This document shows, piece by piece, positions 7,206 through 16,335 of a stretch of DNA of 64,000 nucleotides. Under the pieces are notes generated by a model, which was not told where the DNA came from, searched no databases, and saw only the letters and a program-made list of their open reading frames with translations. The DNA comes from Aldehydirespirator sp965220645 (GTDB taxonomy: Bacteria; Actinomycetota; Acidimicrobiia; Acidimicrobiales; Aldehydirespiratoraceae), in the NCBI GenBank assembly GCA_965220645.1, contig OZ244836.1, positions 2,046,001 to 2,110,000 of the forward strand. Reading direction: 5' to 3'. The stretch's first letter is position 1. Each line of letters opens with the position of its first letter. A program made the position numbers and the translations under genes.

Positions 7206-8999
7206 GTGACAATTTCTGCAGCCGACGTCGATCAGTATTCCGGTGTTCCGGCACCAGTCGTCGACGTCTCCGACTTGAGGGTCACGTTCGAGCGGAGAGG
7301 CCATCCCGTGTACGCCCTGCGCGGCGTCACGCTGGCAGTCGAGCCCGGTGAGATTGTCGGTCTGGTCGGCGAGTCAGGATCGGGAAAGACGGTCCTCGGT
7401 CTTGCTCTGTTGGGCCTCCTGCACGGCGAGTCTGCTCCACAGATCACCGGGACCGCCCGGGTCATGGGCGTCGACATGGTGTCGGCGCCAGCGGCAGACC
7501 GGCGTCGCCTGCTCAAGACTCAAGTCGGCGCGGTCTTCCAGAACCCCATGACATCGCTGAACCCGACGATGAACGTCGGGCGTCAACTCCTGGAGTCCAC
7601 CGGTTCCGTCGAGGAGTCGGTTCGACTGCTCGACGCGGTGGGCGTGCCCGATTCGCGCCGGAGGCTCGACAACTATCCCCATGAGTTCTCCGGCGGCCAG
7701 TTGCAGCGAATCATGATCGCCATGGCGATTGCCGGGAACCCCTCGCTCGTCGTGGCCGACGAACCTACGACCGCCCTCGACGTCACCGTGCAGATGCAGA
7801 TCCTCGAATTGCTGGCATCGCTGCGTGACGATCTCGGTTGCTCCTTCCTGCTGGTCACCCACGATCTGAGCGTGGCGGCCGAGATTGCAGACCGCATCGC
7901 AGTGCTATACGCCGGGAAGCTCCTTGAGTCGCGCGAGTCGCACGCGATGCTTGACGAACCCGCACACCCCTACTCGATCGGGTTGCTGCAATCACGCCTC
8001 AACTTGACCACCAACCGGGATCGTCCCCTCGTTTCGCTGTCCGGGGAGCCCCCGGACCCGCGCCGTCCTCCCAGCGGCTGCCCGTTCGCACCCAGATGCG
8101 ACCTGACGATCGACGAGTGTCAGGTCCGCATGCCTGACCAGGTCGACCTGGCCGGAGGCGGCATGTCCGCCTGCATCCGCCTCGAGGAGGCGGCGGCGTA
8201 TCGGGCTGAGTTGGAGCCGCCTCACCCCTGGGACGAGGGAGCCGTTTCGGAGGATGTCGTGGTCCGTCTCGACGGCGTCGCAAAGGTCTTCAAGGGCCGG
8301 CGGGGCCTGGGCTCAAGGCAGGGAGTCCAGGCGCTGCGGCGAATCGATCTCACGGTGCGCAGGGGAGAGGCGGTCGCTCTGGTAGGCGAGAGTGGCTGCG
8401 GCAAGTCGACGCTGCTTCGGGTGGTGTCCGGTCTGCTGGACAACGACGGCGGCGAACTAATGCTGGCGCAGGATCTTGATCCGCAGATGGTCTTCCAGGA
8501 CGCGGTGGCATCACTGACGCCGTGGCTGAGCGTGCGAGAGCTCGTGGGCGAGCGGCTGCGCGGCCGGGGTGAATCGAGGGCGGAGGTCCGTCGTATGGTG
8601 ATCGATGCACTCCGACGCGTCGGTCTGCCGGAGGAAGTTGCGACGGCGAAGCCTCGCCAGCTCTCTGGAGGCCAAGCGCAGCGAGTTGCCTTGGCCCGAG
8701 CGATTGTCGCGCCCGCGGGTCTGCTCCTGGCCGATGAACCGACCAGCGCGCTCGATGTCTCGCTGGGTGCCGTCGTGCTCAACCTGATCGGCAAGCTCCG
8801 CCGCGAGTTGGATTTGACCGTGATGTTCGTCACCCACGACCTGGCTGCGGCTCGAGTGGTGGCCGATCGAATCGCGGTGATCTATCTTGGCGAGATCGTG
8901 GAGGTCGGCCTGGCGGACGAGGTCATAGGCGCTCCCGAGCATCCATACACGAAGTCCTTGCTGTCGTCTCTGCCCGGCCAGAGGTCTTCGGCCCGGTGA
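7206..8999 (+). CDS. Fused double-ATPase subunit of a peptide/nickel-type ABC transporter (DppD-DppF fusion)
   Basis: 597 residues containing two complete nucleotide-binding domains in one chain. NBD1: Walker A GESGSGKT (55-62), signature FSGGQ (161-165), Walker B LVVADE (181-186). It is followed by the oligopeptide-transporter extension with cysteines at 292, 298, 305 and 323. NBD2: Walker A GESGCGKS (394-401), signature LSGGQ (486-490) and a second Walker B near 507. It would power import through the two permeases encoded next. The GTG start follows the GC hairpin, and the stop overlaps the next start (GTGA). Confidence 0.92.
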   Translation: MTISAADVDQYSGVPAPVVDVSDLRVTFERRGHPVYALRGVTLAVEPGEIVGLVGESGSGKTVLGLALLGLLHGESAPQITGTARVMGVDMVSAPAADRRRLLKTQVGAVFQNPMTSLNPTMNVGRQLLESTGSVEESVRLLDAVGVPDSRRRLDNYPHEFSGGQLQRIMIAMAIAGNPSLVVADEPTTALDVTVQMQILELLASLRDDLGCSFLLVTHDLSVAAEIADRIAVLYAGKLLESRESHAMLDEPAHPYSIGLLQSRLNLTTNRDRPLVSLSGEPPDPRRPPSGCPFAPRCDLTIDECQVRMPDQVDLAGGGMSACIRLEEAAAYRAELEPPHPWDEGAVSEDVVVRLDGVAKVFKGRRGLGSRQGVQALRRIDLTVRRGEAVALVGESGCGKSTLLRVVSGLLDNDGGELMLAQDLDPQMVFQDAVASLTPWLSVRELVGERLRGRGESRAEVRRMVIDALRRVGLPEEVATAKPRQLSGGQAQRVALARAIVAPAGLLLADEPTSALDVSLGAVVLNLIGKLRRELDLTVMFVTHDLAAARVVADRIAVIYLGEIVEVGLADEVIGAPEHPYTKSLLSSLPGQRSSAR

Positions 9000-9859
9000 C
9001 CGGCAGCGACGCCACCGTCGTGGCGATCGGATCGCGCCGAAGGGTCCTGTTCGGCGCCCTCCGGCGTCTGCGGCTGTCGGACGGCATCGTCCTGGCCGGA
9101 CTGCTAGTCCTGATCGTGGTGGCGCTCGTCGCACCCCTGATCGCTCCCCACAGCGCGACCGCGCCCTCGGGCAACCCCCTCAGCTCGCCCGGCGCAGACA
9201 ACTGGCTCGGAACCGACGAGGTCGGGCGCGACATCCTTTCACGGCTGATATTCGGCCTCAGGCTCAGCTTGATCGGTGCAGTCCTGATCATCGCCTCGGG
9301 CGTGGTTATCGGCAGCATCATCGGCCTTGTAGCGGGCGCGGTGGGCGGCTGGGTCGACATGCTCCTCATGCGGCTGACCGACGTGTTCCTCGCCCTTCCC
9401 GCGCCCGTGCTGGCGATCGCCGTCGTGGCGGCCATCGGGCCGTCATTCGCCAACACTCTGCTGGCGGTCTCGATCGTGTGGTGGCCCTGGTACGCCCGGA
9501 TCGTGCGAGGCGAGGTGACGGCGCTCGGAGCTCGGCCCCACGTCGACGCAGCCAAGCTGGCGGGTATCGGCAGATTCCGGCTGTGGACTCGCCATCTGCT
9601 CCCCGGCGCAGGTCCCTCAGTGCTGGTCGTTGCCAGCCTCGACGTGGGCTACGTGGTGCTGATACTGGCAGGGTTGTCGTTCTTGGGTCTCGGAGCGCCC
9701 GCGCCGGCGCCGGAGTTGGGCGCGATGGCGGCCCAGGGCTTGCGCTTCCTGCTCTCGAAATGGTGGGTGCCCGTCTTTCCGGGCATCGCCGTCGCCGGGC
9801 TCGCCTTCGTGTCGAATCTGGCTGGCGACGCGTTGCGCGACATCATGGCGGACAGATAG
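8996..9859 (+). CDS. ABC transporter permease, DppC-like
   Basis: 287 residues. One membrane segment follows a basic N-terminus, then the WLGTDEVGRDILSRLIFGLR element that is diagnostic of DppC/OppC proteins, then four further membrane spans. The cytoplasmic EAA loop, which contacts the ATPase, is GEVTALGARPHVDAAKLAGI and the residues following. GTG start overlapping the ATPase stop. The DppC-type gene precedes the DppB-type gene here, the reverse of the common order. Confidence 0.9.
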   Translation: MTGSDATVVAIGSRRRVLFGALRRLRLSDGIVLAGLLVLIVVALVAPLIAPHSATAPSGNPLSSPGADNWLGTDEVGRDILSRLIFGLRLSLIGAVLIIASGVVIGSIIGLVAGAVGGWVDMLLMRLTDVFLALPAPVLAIAVVAAIGPSFANTLLAVSIVWWPWYARIVRGEVTALGARPHVDAAKLAGIGRFRLWTRHLLPGAGPSVLVVASLDVGYVVLILAGLSFLGLGAPAPAPELGAMAAQGLRFLLSKWWVPVFPGIAVAGLAFVSNLAGDALRDIMADR

Positions 9860-10855
9860 GTGGCCGTCCTCATCCTTCGCCGGCTGGCGGCAATGTTCGT
9901 GGTGCTGTTGGTGCTTACCGCGGTGATCTTTCTGCTGCGCCAGCTGACCCCGGCCAATCCGGCGAGGGTCGCGCTCGGTCCTCAGGCCTCGATCGGGGCC
10001 GTGGAGGAGTATTCGCGAGAACTCGGACTCGACAAACCCCTCGTCGTCCAATACTTCACCTATCTGAACGACGTGGTCCACGGGGACTTCCAGATATCGG
10101 TGCGCACCCGGCGCGCCGTGTCCGAGGATCTCGCCGCGTTCGTGCCCGCCACCATGGAACTCGCGCTGTACGGGATCATTTTCGCGACCGTGGGCGGGCT
10201 CCTTGTGGGGGTCCTGTCCGCGGGGAGGTGGCGAGGGTCCGGAGTCATCCGCAACGTGATGATGCTCGGGGCCTCGGTGCCTACGTTCCTCCTCGCCTTC
10301 GCCTTCATCCTCGTCTTCTCCAGACACCTCGGATGGCTCCCCGGCACGGGTAGATCCAGTTTGGCCGACATGCCGTCGGGCCCGACACACCTGCTGACCG
10401 TCGATGCGCTGCTGCATGTCCGCTTCGACGCGTTCTGGAACGCGCTGCGCCACCTCATACTCCCTGCGTCCACCATTGCATTGGCGTCCGCGGTAGCCAT
10501 CGGCCGCGTGCTGCGCAGCAGCCTCCGGTCCAGCCTCGACTCGGACTATGTCCGCACGGCCCGAAGCAAGGGACTGGCCGAACGCCTCGTCGTGCGCCGG
10601 CACGCGCTCCGCAACGCCTCGGGCCCGGCCATGACGATGGCCGGGCTCCAACTCGGGCTCATGTTCGCCGGCGTCGTCATCATCGAGCAGATCTTCGCAT
10701 GGCCAGGGATCGGCTGGTACACGGCGCAGAGCATTCCCACCAACGACTTCGCGGCCATCGCGGCGGTCACTTTGATCCTGGGGAGCCTCTACGTGGCAGT
10801 GAACACCGCCGTCGACATCGCGCAACTGCTGGCTGATCCGCGTATCCGGCGCTAG
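9860..10855 (+). CDS. ABC transporter permease, DppB-like
   Basis: 331 residues with an N-terminal membrane helix, a large extracytoplasmic loop and about five further spans, as in DppB/OppB. The EAA-type loop is YVRTARSKGLAERLVVRRH. GTG start directly abutting the DppC-type stop, so the four transporter genes form one operon. It pairs with the DppC-like subunit to form the translocation pore. Confidence 0.9.
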   Translation: MAVLILRRLAAMFVVLLVLTAVIFLLRQLTPANPARVALGPQASIGAVEEYSRELGLDKPLVVQYFTYLNDVVHGDFQISVRTRRAVSEDLAAFVPATMELALYGIIFATVGGLLVGVLSAGRWRGSGVIRNVMMLGASVPTFLLAFAFILVFSRHLGWLPGTGRSSLADMPSGPTHLLTVDALLHVRFDAFWNALRHLILPASTIALASAVAIGRVLRSSLRSSLDSDYVRTARSKGLAERLVVRRHALRNASGPAMTMAGLQLGLMFAGVVIIEQIFAWPGIGWYTAQSIPTNDFAAIAAVTLILGSLYVAVNTAVDIAQLLADPRIRR

Positions 10856-10894
10856 ACCCGGTGCGTCCGTCGCCGCGAGGAGAGGAGCACAACC

Positions 10895-12004
10895 GTGCAT
10901 CACGACCCTGAGCTGATGGAACTGTTCGGTCAGGACATTCGCCGCCAGGGCGCCGTAGTGGCCGAGCAGGTGCCGCTGCTTCGCGAGGCGGCCGCATCGG
11001 CAGCTGGCGACCTTCCACCCTGCCCGGAGCGGGTCTACCTGATCGGATGCGGCGACAGTCTCGACGGAGCGATGGCATCGCAACCGGCATGGGAACACCT
11101 GCTCCCGGGCTCAGTGGTTGAGGCCGTGCCCGCCATGACCTTCTCCGCTTACACGGTCGACGCCGCGCCGCCCGGCTCCCTGGTGGTCGCCCTGTCGCAA
11201 TCAGGGAAGGTGACCCGGGTGATCGAGGGTGTCCGCGCCGCCCGCGCCAGAGGGTTGGTCACGCTGGCCGTGACCGCGCGGCCCGACTCGGCTCTGGCGG
11301 CTGAACCGATGGATCACACCATCGTCGTCCCGTTTCCCAAGCTCGGCGCGATCCCGGGAACCACGTCGTTCGCGGTGGGGTCGATTGCCCTCAGCGAAAT
11401 TGCGTGCGCCCTGGCGCCGGGCAATGACTCCGATCAAGTCAGAAGCGCAATCGATCAGGTGTCGACCACGATCGACGAAGCGGTGGCAGCGTCCTGGGAC
11501 GCAGCGATGGCACAGGCGGATCGGGCCTCCAGGGCCACATCGCTGCTTGCTCTAGCCGCCGGCCCGATGCTGGCCACGGCGCGCCATCTTGTGCGCAAGG
11601 TGTTGGAGACCAGCCAGCTGACCGCGATATGGCAGGAAACGGAGGAGTACGCCCACGACGAGTACTCGCTGGTGTCGGAGGCGTTCATGGTGGTGCTGTT
11701 CGCGCCGGAGGACCGCTCCATCACCAGGACCGTCGAAATCTCGCACTATCTGCACAGGCTGGGCGTAGATCTGGGTGTCGTCACGACGCCACGCCATGCC
11801 GGGGCCTTCTCAGGCCGCGCCCAGTCCGTCTATGCCCTCCACAGCCCTGCCGTTATGGCGCCCCTGGTCCACGCTGTGCCGGCTCAGATCCTCTCGTACG
11901 GCCTCGCCAGCCTCCTTGGCGGGTCGATGTACGGTATGGGTGAGACCGTGCACCGCGAGGACGGGGATCCGCAGATCTACGACAGCGCCATCGTCATTGA
12001 GTGA
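10895..12004 (+). CDS. SIS-domain protein (sugar isomerase / deglycase-like), copy 1
   Basis: 369 residues with two SIS folds. The phosphosugar-binding loops appear as IGCGDSLDGA near residue 45 and LSQSGKVTRVIEG near residue 100. In the second half, EETEEYAHDEYSLVSE holds the Glu/His pair that in GlmS- and FrlB-type enzymes does ring opening, isomerisation or deglycation. It lacks the glutamine amidotransferase domain of GlmS, so a catabolic isomerase, deaminase or fructosamine-6-phosphate deglycase activity is plausible. GTG start with GGAGAGGAG upstream, 39 bp behind the permease, in the same operon. Confidence 0.75.
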   Translation: MHHDPELMELFGQDIRRQGAVVAEQVPLLREAAASAAGDLPPCPERVYLIGCGDSLDGAMASQPAWEHLLPGSVVEAVPAMTFSAYTVDAAPPGSLVVALSQSGKVTRVIEGVRAARARGLVTLAVTARPDSALAAEPMDHTIVVPFPKLGAIPGTTSFAVGSIALSEIACALAPGNDSDQVRSAIDQVSTTIDEAVAASWDAAMAQADRASRATSLLALAAGPMLATARHLVRKVLETSQLTAIWQETEEYAHDEYSLVSEAFMVVLFAPEDRSITRTVEISHYLHRLGVDLGVVTTPRHAGAFSGRAQSVYALHSPAVMAPLVHAVPAQILSYGLASLLGGSMYGMGETVHREDGDPQIYDSAIVIE

Positions 12005-12014
12005 TCGGCCATCG

Positions 12015-13136
12015 ATGCGACAGGACAAGAGCCAGGAGGGAGTCACTCTCGGTCTGGCATTCCCGCCACTGCCACCTGTGAGCGCGGTGTTAGCGGGGCT
12101 GTCGATGGCAAAGGCGGCAGGGTTGGCTTCGTTCACGGTGTGGGACCACCTGGTCGACTTCGCTCCCGAGACGCTATGGGCCAAGCAGCCGGGGAAGCCT
12201 TCCTCTCCCCACGAGAACTTCGAATACCAGACGCTGCTCGGGTATCTGTCGAACCACGCGGGCGATGTTCGTATCGGAGTCGGTGTCACCGAGGCCGTAC
12301 GCCGCCATCCGGTCGTGATCGCCCAAGCCGCGCTGACGCTCTCGCATCTCGTTCCAACCCGGACCATCCTCGGCGTCGGCGCGGGCGAGGCGGCCAACAC
12401 CGTTCCGTACGGCTTGGCGGAGGAGAGGCCCGTGACGCGGCTGGAGGAGGCGTTGGCGGTGGTCCGGGGCTGCCTGCACTCCTCCGGGCCGATCGACCTC
12501 GACGGCGACTACTTTCCCCTCGAAGGCGCCCGCCTCGATCTCACCGCCGGTCCCGGTGGTGTGCCGGAGATCTGGGTGGGCGGCAGAGGCCCCCGCATGC
12601 TCCGCCTCGCCGGGGAATTCGGTGACGGCTGGTATCCCGTAGATCTAGCGGATCCCGCCCGCTACGGGCTCGGCCTGGCCAAGGTCTGTGAGCACGCCCG
12701 GCTTGCGGGCAGGGACGCTGCCGCGATTTTGCCCGCAGTCGAGCTCGCTCTCGTCCTCGGCGACAGCGACGACGCAGCGCGAAGATCCTTCGACGATCCT
12801 GGGTTGAAGCTGCTCGGATTGCTGACTCCGGCACGAGAGTGGGCCCGCTTGGGCAGTTCCCATCCCCTCGGCGAAGACCACCGAGGCTTTGTCGACTACG
12901 ACCCGTTCGGCCTCGATGACGACGCGCTCCACGAGGCACTCGGCCTTGTGCCTGCAGAACTGATCGAGGAGATCGTCCTGTGGGGCACGCCGGAACGCGT
13001 TGCCACCAGGCTCCGGGCTCTCGGTGATGCGGGACTCCGGCACGCGGTGGTGTCACTGACCGCCGAAGATGTGGTTGAACGGCGAGACTGGACTGAGCGG
13101 GCCCTGCGCGAGGTGGCCCGCCAACTGAGAGCATGA
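12015..13136 (+). CDS. LLM-class flavin/F420-dependent oxidoreductase
   Basis: 373 residues from ATG 12015, ten bases after the SIS gene stop. The bacterial-luciferase TIM barrel is recognised by the FTVWDHLVDF opening strand, VRRHPVVIAQAALTLSHL, GVGAGEAANTVPYGL and the PEIWVGGRGPRMLRLAGEFGD element, all typical of F420-dependent methylene-tetrahydromethanopterin-reductase-like enzymes of actinobacteria. It would oxidise or reduce an alcohol, aldehyde or sugar-derived substrate with F420 or FMN. Its place in the operon links it to breakdown of the imported compound, but the substrate is unknown. The frame is open further upstream inside the SIS gene; the ATG fits family length best. Confidence 0.82.
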   Translation: MRQDKSQEGVTLGLAFPPLPPVSAVLAGLSMAKAAGLASFTVWDHLVDFAPETLWAKQPGKPSSPHENFEYQTLLGYLSNHAGDVRIGVGVTEAVRRHPVVIAQAALTLSHLVPTRTILGVGAGEAANTVPYGLAEERPVTRLEEALAVVRGCLHSSGPIDLDGDYFPLEGARLDLTAGPGGVPEIWVGGRGPRMLRLAGEFGDGWYPVDLADPARYGLGLAKVCEHARLAGRDAAAILPAVELALVLGDSDDAARRSFDDPGLKLLGLLTPAREWARLGSSHPLGEDHRGFVDYDPFGLDDDALHEALGLVPAELIEEIVLWGTPERVATRLRALGDAGLRHAVVSLTAEDVVERRDWTERALREVARQLRA

Positions 13137-13164
13137 GACTGCCGAGAAGCGAGGTGAGAGGCCG

Positions 13165-14562
13165 ATGAGACCAGAAGTGTCGGCGGGCGCGCCGTACGCC
13201 TTCTACCTGCCTGAGGATCCTGGCTACACGATCGTCGACAGCTCTCTCGACTCGGTCAGGTTCGTGCGCTCCGTGAGCGAGCCCGACCCCGACGGGAACC
13301 TGTTCTGCCGGTCGGTGGATGCCTCCCCCGAGGGCCTCGTGCGATACAGGGGCCGTTTCATGGAAGGCGTGGGGTATTGCGCGGACTCGGTCTTCGGGGC
13401 GCACTACCTGGTCCGGTTCGGTCGCGCGGTCGGCAGAGCTGAACTCGAGGCCATGGGATGGTCCTTCCTGGACCATGCGCTAGAAGGCGGGTTCTTCGCT
13501 GATTCCGACGTGCCGGTCCGGCTCTACCGGGACACCGAGACCGGCCGCTATCTCGACAATCTTGAAGGACGGGACGAGTATGTCGAGCACGGGCACATGG
13601 CCAGGGTCGGCCATCAACTGCTGCTCGCGGCAAAGCTCGATCCCGACGTGGGACGGGCTCAAAGAACGCTGGAGTCCGCATCGAGGATCGCGGCATGGGT
13701 CGAAGCGTCGCAGCGCTGCACCAACGGCTGGTTCCCGCGGCGGAGCCGGCCCGACGGATCGGTGTTCGCCGACGCCGTCGACGCGCTGGGCCCGACCGAC
13801 CTCGCCGCGGTCCGCTACCCGGACCCGATCAGTGACTGCAGCGGAGGCGGCTCGATGGCGCTGAGCTTCCTAGCGGCGGCTACCCGGGCCGGGATCTGCG
13901 ATGCGGCTGGCTCGGTCCGGGAGGCAGCCCGAGCCTTCGCGGCCGCCGGCGGCCACTTCGGCAGTGTGAACACCGACACCGAGGACCTTGCCGAGAACGC
14001 CTCCTTCGCCCTCGGCTTCCAGGCGATGCTGGCTGCCTCGGACCTGTTGGACGATGCCGGGTTGGCCGACTTCGCGTACGAGGTCTGTCTCGACGGGCTC
14101 GAGCAGTTCGAGCTGACTCGAGACCTGAACGGCTTCGCCACCAAGGGCCTGCTGTACATGGAGGACACCTGGAACGCGGCGTGCACCTGGGAGATCGCCG
14201 TCTGCGCGGCGGCATATCTCGAAGCCCACTTGCGGCGCCCCCAGCGGAAGTACCTCCTTAAGGCGCTCACCATGCTGCGGGGACTGGCCAAGCATCACCA
14301 CGGCGAACTCGGGTTCCTCACCGAGGCCGTCGATTGGGACGGGCACTCCGTTAGCACCAGGCATCTCGGCGGAGCGCCGCGGGGCGACATTGCCACCACC
14401 CATCCGTTCCTGAACAACCTTCACCTGCTGGAGCCGACCGTCCTATACCTCGAGGCCGGAGCGATCGAGCAGGACCATCACGAGCTGGGGCCCGGGCTGT
14501 ACGACCTCGAAGGTAACCGGCTCTGCGAGTTCCCCGTGCCGTGCCGGGACTGGATGCTCTAG
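13165..14562 (+). CDS. Unrecognised 465-residue protein in sugar-type operon
   Basis: I do not recognise the family. The sequence is rich in short helices with aromatic and Trp/Glu motifs (EDTWNAACTWEIAVCAAAYL, LAKHHHGELGFLTEAVDWDG, ATTHPFLNNLHLLEP), which suggests an alpha/alpha-toroid like those of glycosidases, epimerases and lyases acting on sugars. There is no signal peptide, so it is probably cytoplasmic. ATG start 28 bp after the LLM gene with a GAGGTGAGAGG leader. The stop overlaps by three bases the end of the convergent aldolase gene. A role in processing the imported substrate is inferred from position only. Confidence 0.6.
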   Translation: MRPEVSAGAPYAFYLPEDPGYTIVDSSLDSVRFVRSVSEPDPDGNLFCRSVDASPEGLVRYRGRFMEGVGYCADSVFGAHYLVRFGRAVGRAELEAMGWSFLDHALEGGFFADSDVPVRLYRDTETGRYLDNLEGRDEYVEHGHMARVGHQLLLAAKLDPDVGRAQRTLESASRIAAWVEASQRCTNGWFPRRSRPDGSVFADAVDALGPTDLAAVRYPDPISDCSGGGSMALSFLAAATRAGICDAAGSVREAARAFAAAGGHFGSVNTDTEDLAENASFALGFQAMLAASDLLDDAGLADFAYEVCLDGLEQFELTRDLNGFATKGLLYMEDTWNAACTWEIAVCAAAYLEAHLRRPQRKYLLKALTMLRGLAKHHHGELGFLTEAVDWDGHSVSTRHLGGAPRGDIATTHPFLNNLHLLEPTVLYLEAGAIEQDHHELGPGLYDLEGNRLCEFPVPCRDWML

Positions 14563-15200
14563 ACCACGCTCTGAGGGGATGCGGCCCTCGTGAACTCGTC
14601 GACCGCACTCTCGGTCAACGGGTCGTGGGCCAGTGCCTCAACCACGCCCAAGGCGGCTGTCACCGCGTCGGCGCCCTGCAACACCGAGTCGACAGCCTGC
14701 TGCGGGGACTTGATGCTGGCCGCAAGCACCCGGACCGAGGACCCCGCGGCCCGCAGAGCACCAGCGACAGTCGCAACCACGGGCGGGTCCGGCCGCAGGC
14801 GGGCCGCACGATCCACGTAGGGGATGACCCATGCCGCGTCGGCGCTGGCGGCAACCAGCGCTTGGGCACCAGAGTAAACGGCCGTGTACGCCACGGTGAC
14901 CCCGTCGCGGGCGAGCTGAGTCCCCAGCGAGAACATCGGCGCCTGCGCGGGCAGCTTCGCCACGACGCGTTCCTGGCCGAGCCGTAGCGCTTCGGCCAGC
15001 TCCGCCGCTGCCCCTTCGGGGGAGCCGGGCTGGAAGAACACCGGTCCGGCGGGGAAGGCATCGAGCAGCGCCCTGAGCTGTTCGAGAGGCTTACGCCCCG
15101 ACTCTGCCATCAGTTTCGGGTTGGTCGTGATGCCGCGCACGTAGGCCAGCCTCGCCGCTTGTGCGGCGTCGCCGGCGTCTGCCGAGTCGAGAAAGATCAC
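14559..15200 (-). CDS. Transaldolase / fructose-6-phosphate aldolase-like protein
   Basis: 213 residues, the short length of the FSA/MipB subgroup of transaldolases. It starts IFLDSADAGD and continues RGITTNPKLMAESG, the family's strand-1/strand-2 signature. The Schiff-base lysine is in VVAKLPAQ. FSA-type enzymes cleave fructose 6-phosphate to dihydroxyacetone and glyceraldehyde 3-phosphate or act on similar ketoses. The GTG start overlaps the LacI stop (GTGA), so the two are co-translated. It converges with the 465-residue gene. Confidence 0.82.
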   Translation of the reverse strand: MIFLDSADAGDAAQAARLAYVRGITTNPKLMAESGRKPLEQLRALLDAFPAGPVFFQPGSPEGAAAELAEALRLGQERVVAKLPAQAPMFSLGTQLARDGVTVAYTAVYSGAQALVAASADAAWVIPYVDRAARLRPDPPVVATVAGALRAAGSSVRVLAASIKSPQQAVDSVLQGADAVTAALGVVEALAHDPLTESAVDEFTRAASPQSVV

Positions 15201-16273
15201 CGCGAGCTCTCGCGGGCATGCGGCACGGGTCCGTCGAGCCCATTTGGCCCAGGGGACCCGTTTCGCAGCGAACTCGATCGGACGACCAGTTCGGGAGCGA
15301 GTACCCGATGGATGTAGTTTTTGCCGCCGGCTTCCGCAGGCTCCTCAAGATGCTTGGCGCGGTCTAGCAGGACCTCTCCTGCGGCGCGGCCCAGCTCGAG
15401 CGTGGGCTGTCTCACAACGGTCAGTGGGGGCGTGACCAGCGACGTCCAGCTCGCGTCGTCAAACGCGACGATTCCAAGATCGCGAGGGATGCTCAGAACA
15501 CGCGAGCGGGCCGCCCGGATGGCCCCGGCAGCCATCTGCGAGTTGAAGATCAACAGTGCGTCCGGTCGGTGCGGCCCATCGAGCAGAGACAGCGCGGCCC
15601 GATGCCCGCCCTCAGGTCGATAGTCGGCGTGCTCGACGACTTGGTCCGTCGTCCGGCTTGCCGCGGCCAGAGCCTCGCCGTAGCCGCGTAGTCTCTCGTT
15701 GGTCGCGTGGTGCCCGACAGGACCGGCCAGGCAGGCGATCCGTTCGTATCCCTGTTCGATCAGATGGATTGTGGCGGCCCTGGCTCCAAGTCGGTTGTCC
15801 ACCAAGACCGTGTCCATCTCACCGCAATCCACGGACACGGTCTCGATCAGCACGACAGGAGTGGAGGTTGCCAATAAGGGCGCCAGGGCTACCGGGTTGG
15901 TCGTCTCGGTGGCCAAGACCACGCCCGACACCTGGTTTTCGACCGCAAGACGGACGTGTGTCACTTCCCGTTCGGGATCATCGTTGGTGTTCGAGACCAT
16001 CACCGTGTGGTCGTTGGCCAGGGCCATGTCGTCAAGGCCGCGCAAGACCGAGGTGAAGAAAGAGTCCTCGATGTCCGCTGCGATGAACGACCAGTTGCGG
16101 GTGCGGCGAGTTCGAAGCGCTCTACCGATCGGGTTGCGGCGGTAGCCGGCGCTCTTGACTGCCGCTTGTACCCGCGCTGCCTTCGCTGGGTCGACAGCGA
16201 TACCGTTCAGCACCCGCGAGACTGTCGCCGCCGATACGTTGGCCGCGGCAGCAACGTCGCGCATGGTCGCCAT
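15197..16273 (-). CDS. LacI-family transcriptional regulator
   Basis: 358 residues. The N-terminal helix-turn-helix is MRDVAAAANVSAATVSRVLN, followed by the hinge helix region (RTRRTRNWSFIAADI) and a periplasmic-binding-protein-like sugar sensor domain with LLIFNSQMAAGAIRA and LGIVAFDDASWTSLVTPPLT, both typical of the family. It is divergent from the PfkB kinase gene and coupled to the aldolase. A LacI-type site at 5366-5379 in front of the transporter gene is a candidate target. The inducer is probably a sugar or sugar phosphate from the pathway. Confidence 0.92.
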   Translation of the reverse strand: MATMRDVAAAANVSAATVSRVLNGIAVDPAKAARVQAAVKSAGYRRNPIGRALRTRRTRNWSFIAADIEDSFFTSVLRGLDDMALANDHTVMVSNTNDDPEREVTHVRLAVENQVSGVVLATETTNPVALAPLLATSTPVVLIETVSVDCGEMDTVLVDNRLGARAATIHLIEQGYERIACLAGPVGHHATNERLRGYGEALAAASRTTDQVVEHADYRPEGGHRAALSLLDGPHRPDALLIFNSQMAAGAIRAARSRVLSIPRDLGIVAFDDASWTSLVTPPLTVVRQPTLELGRAAGEVLLDRAKHLEEPAEAGGKNYIHRVLAPELVVRSSSLRNGSPGPNGLDGPVPHARESSR

Positions 16274-16335
16274 GGGCTGATTCTAGGCGTCCGAGCTGTC
16301 AAGCTGACCGCGGGGCGGAGGTTAGGGAGCACAAC

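Noticed and set aside
16274..16335. Second LacI operator between the LacI and PfkB genes
   Set aside because: An AGCT-n4-AGCT sequence is present, but nothing matches the AA-n-CG-n-TT core, so no site is claimed.
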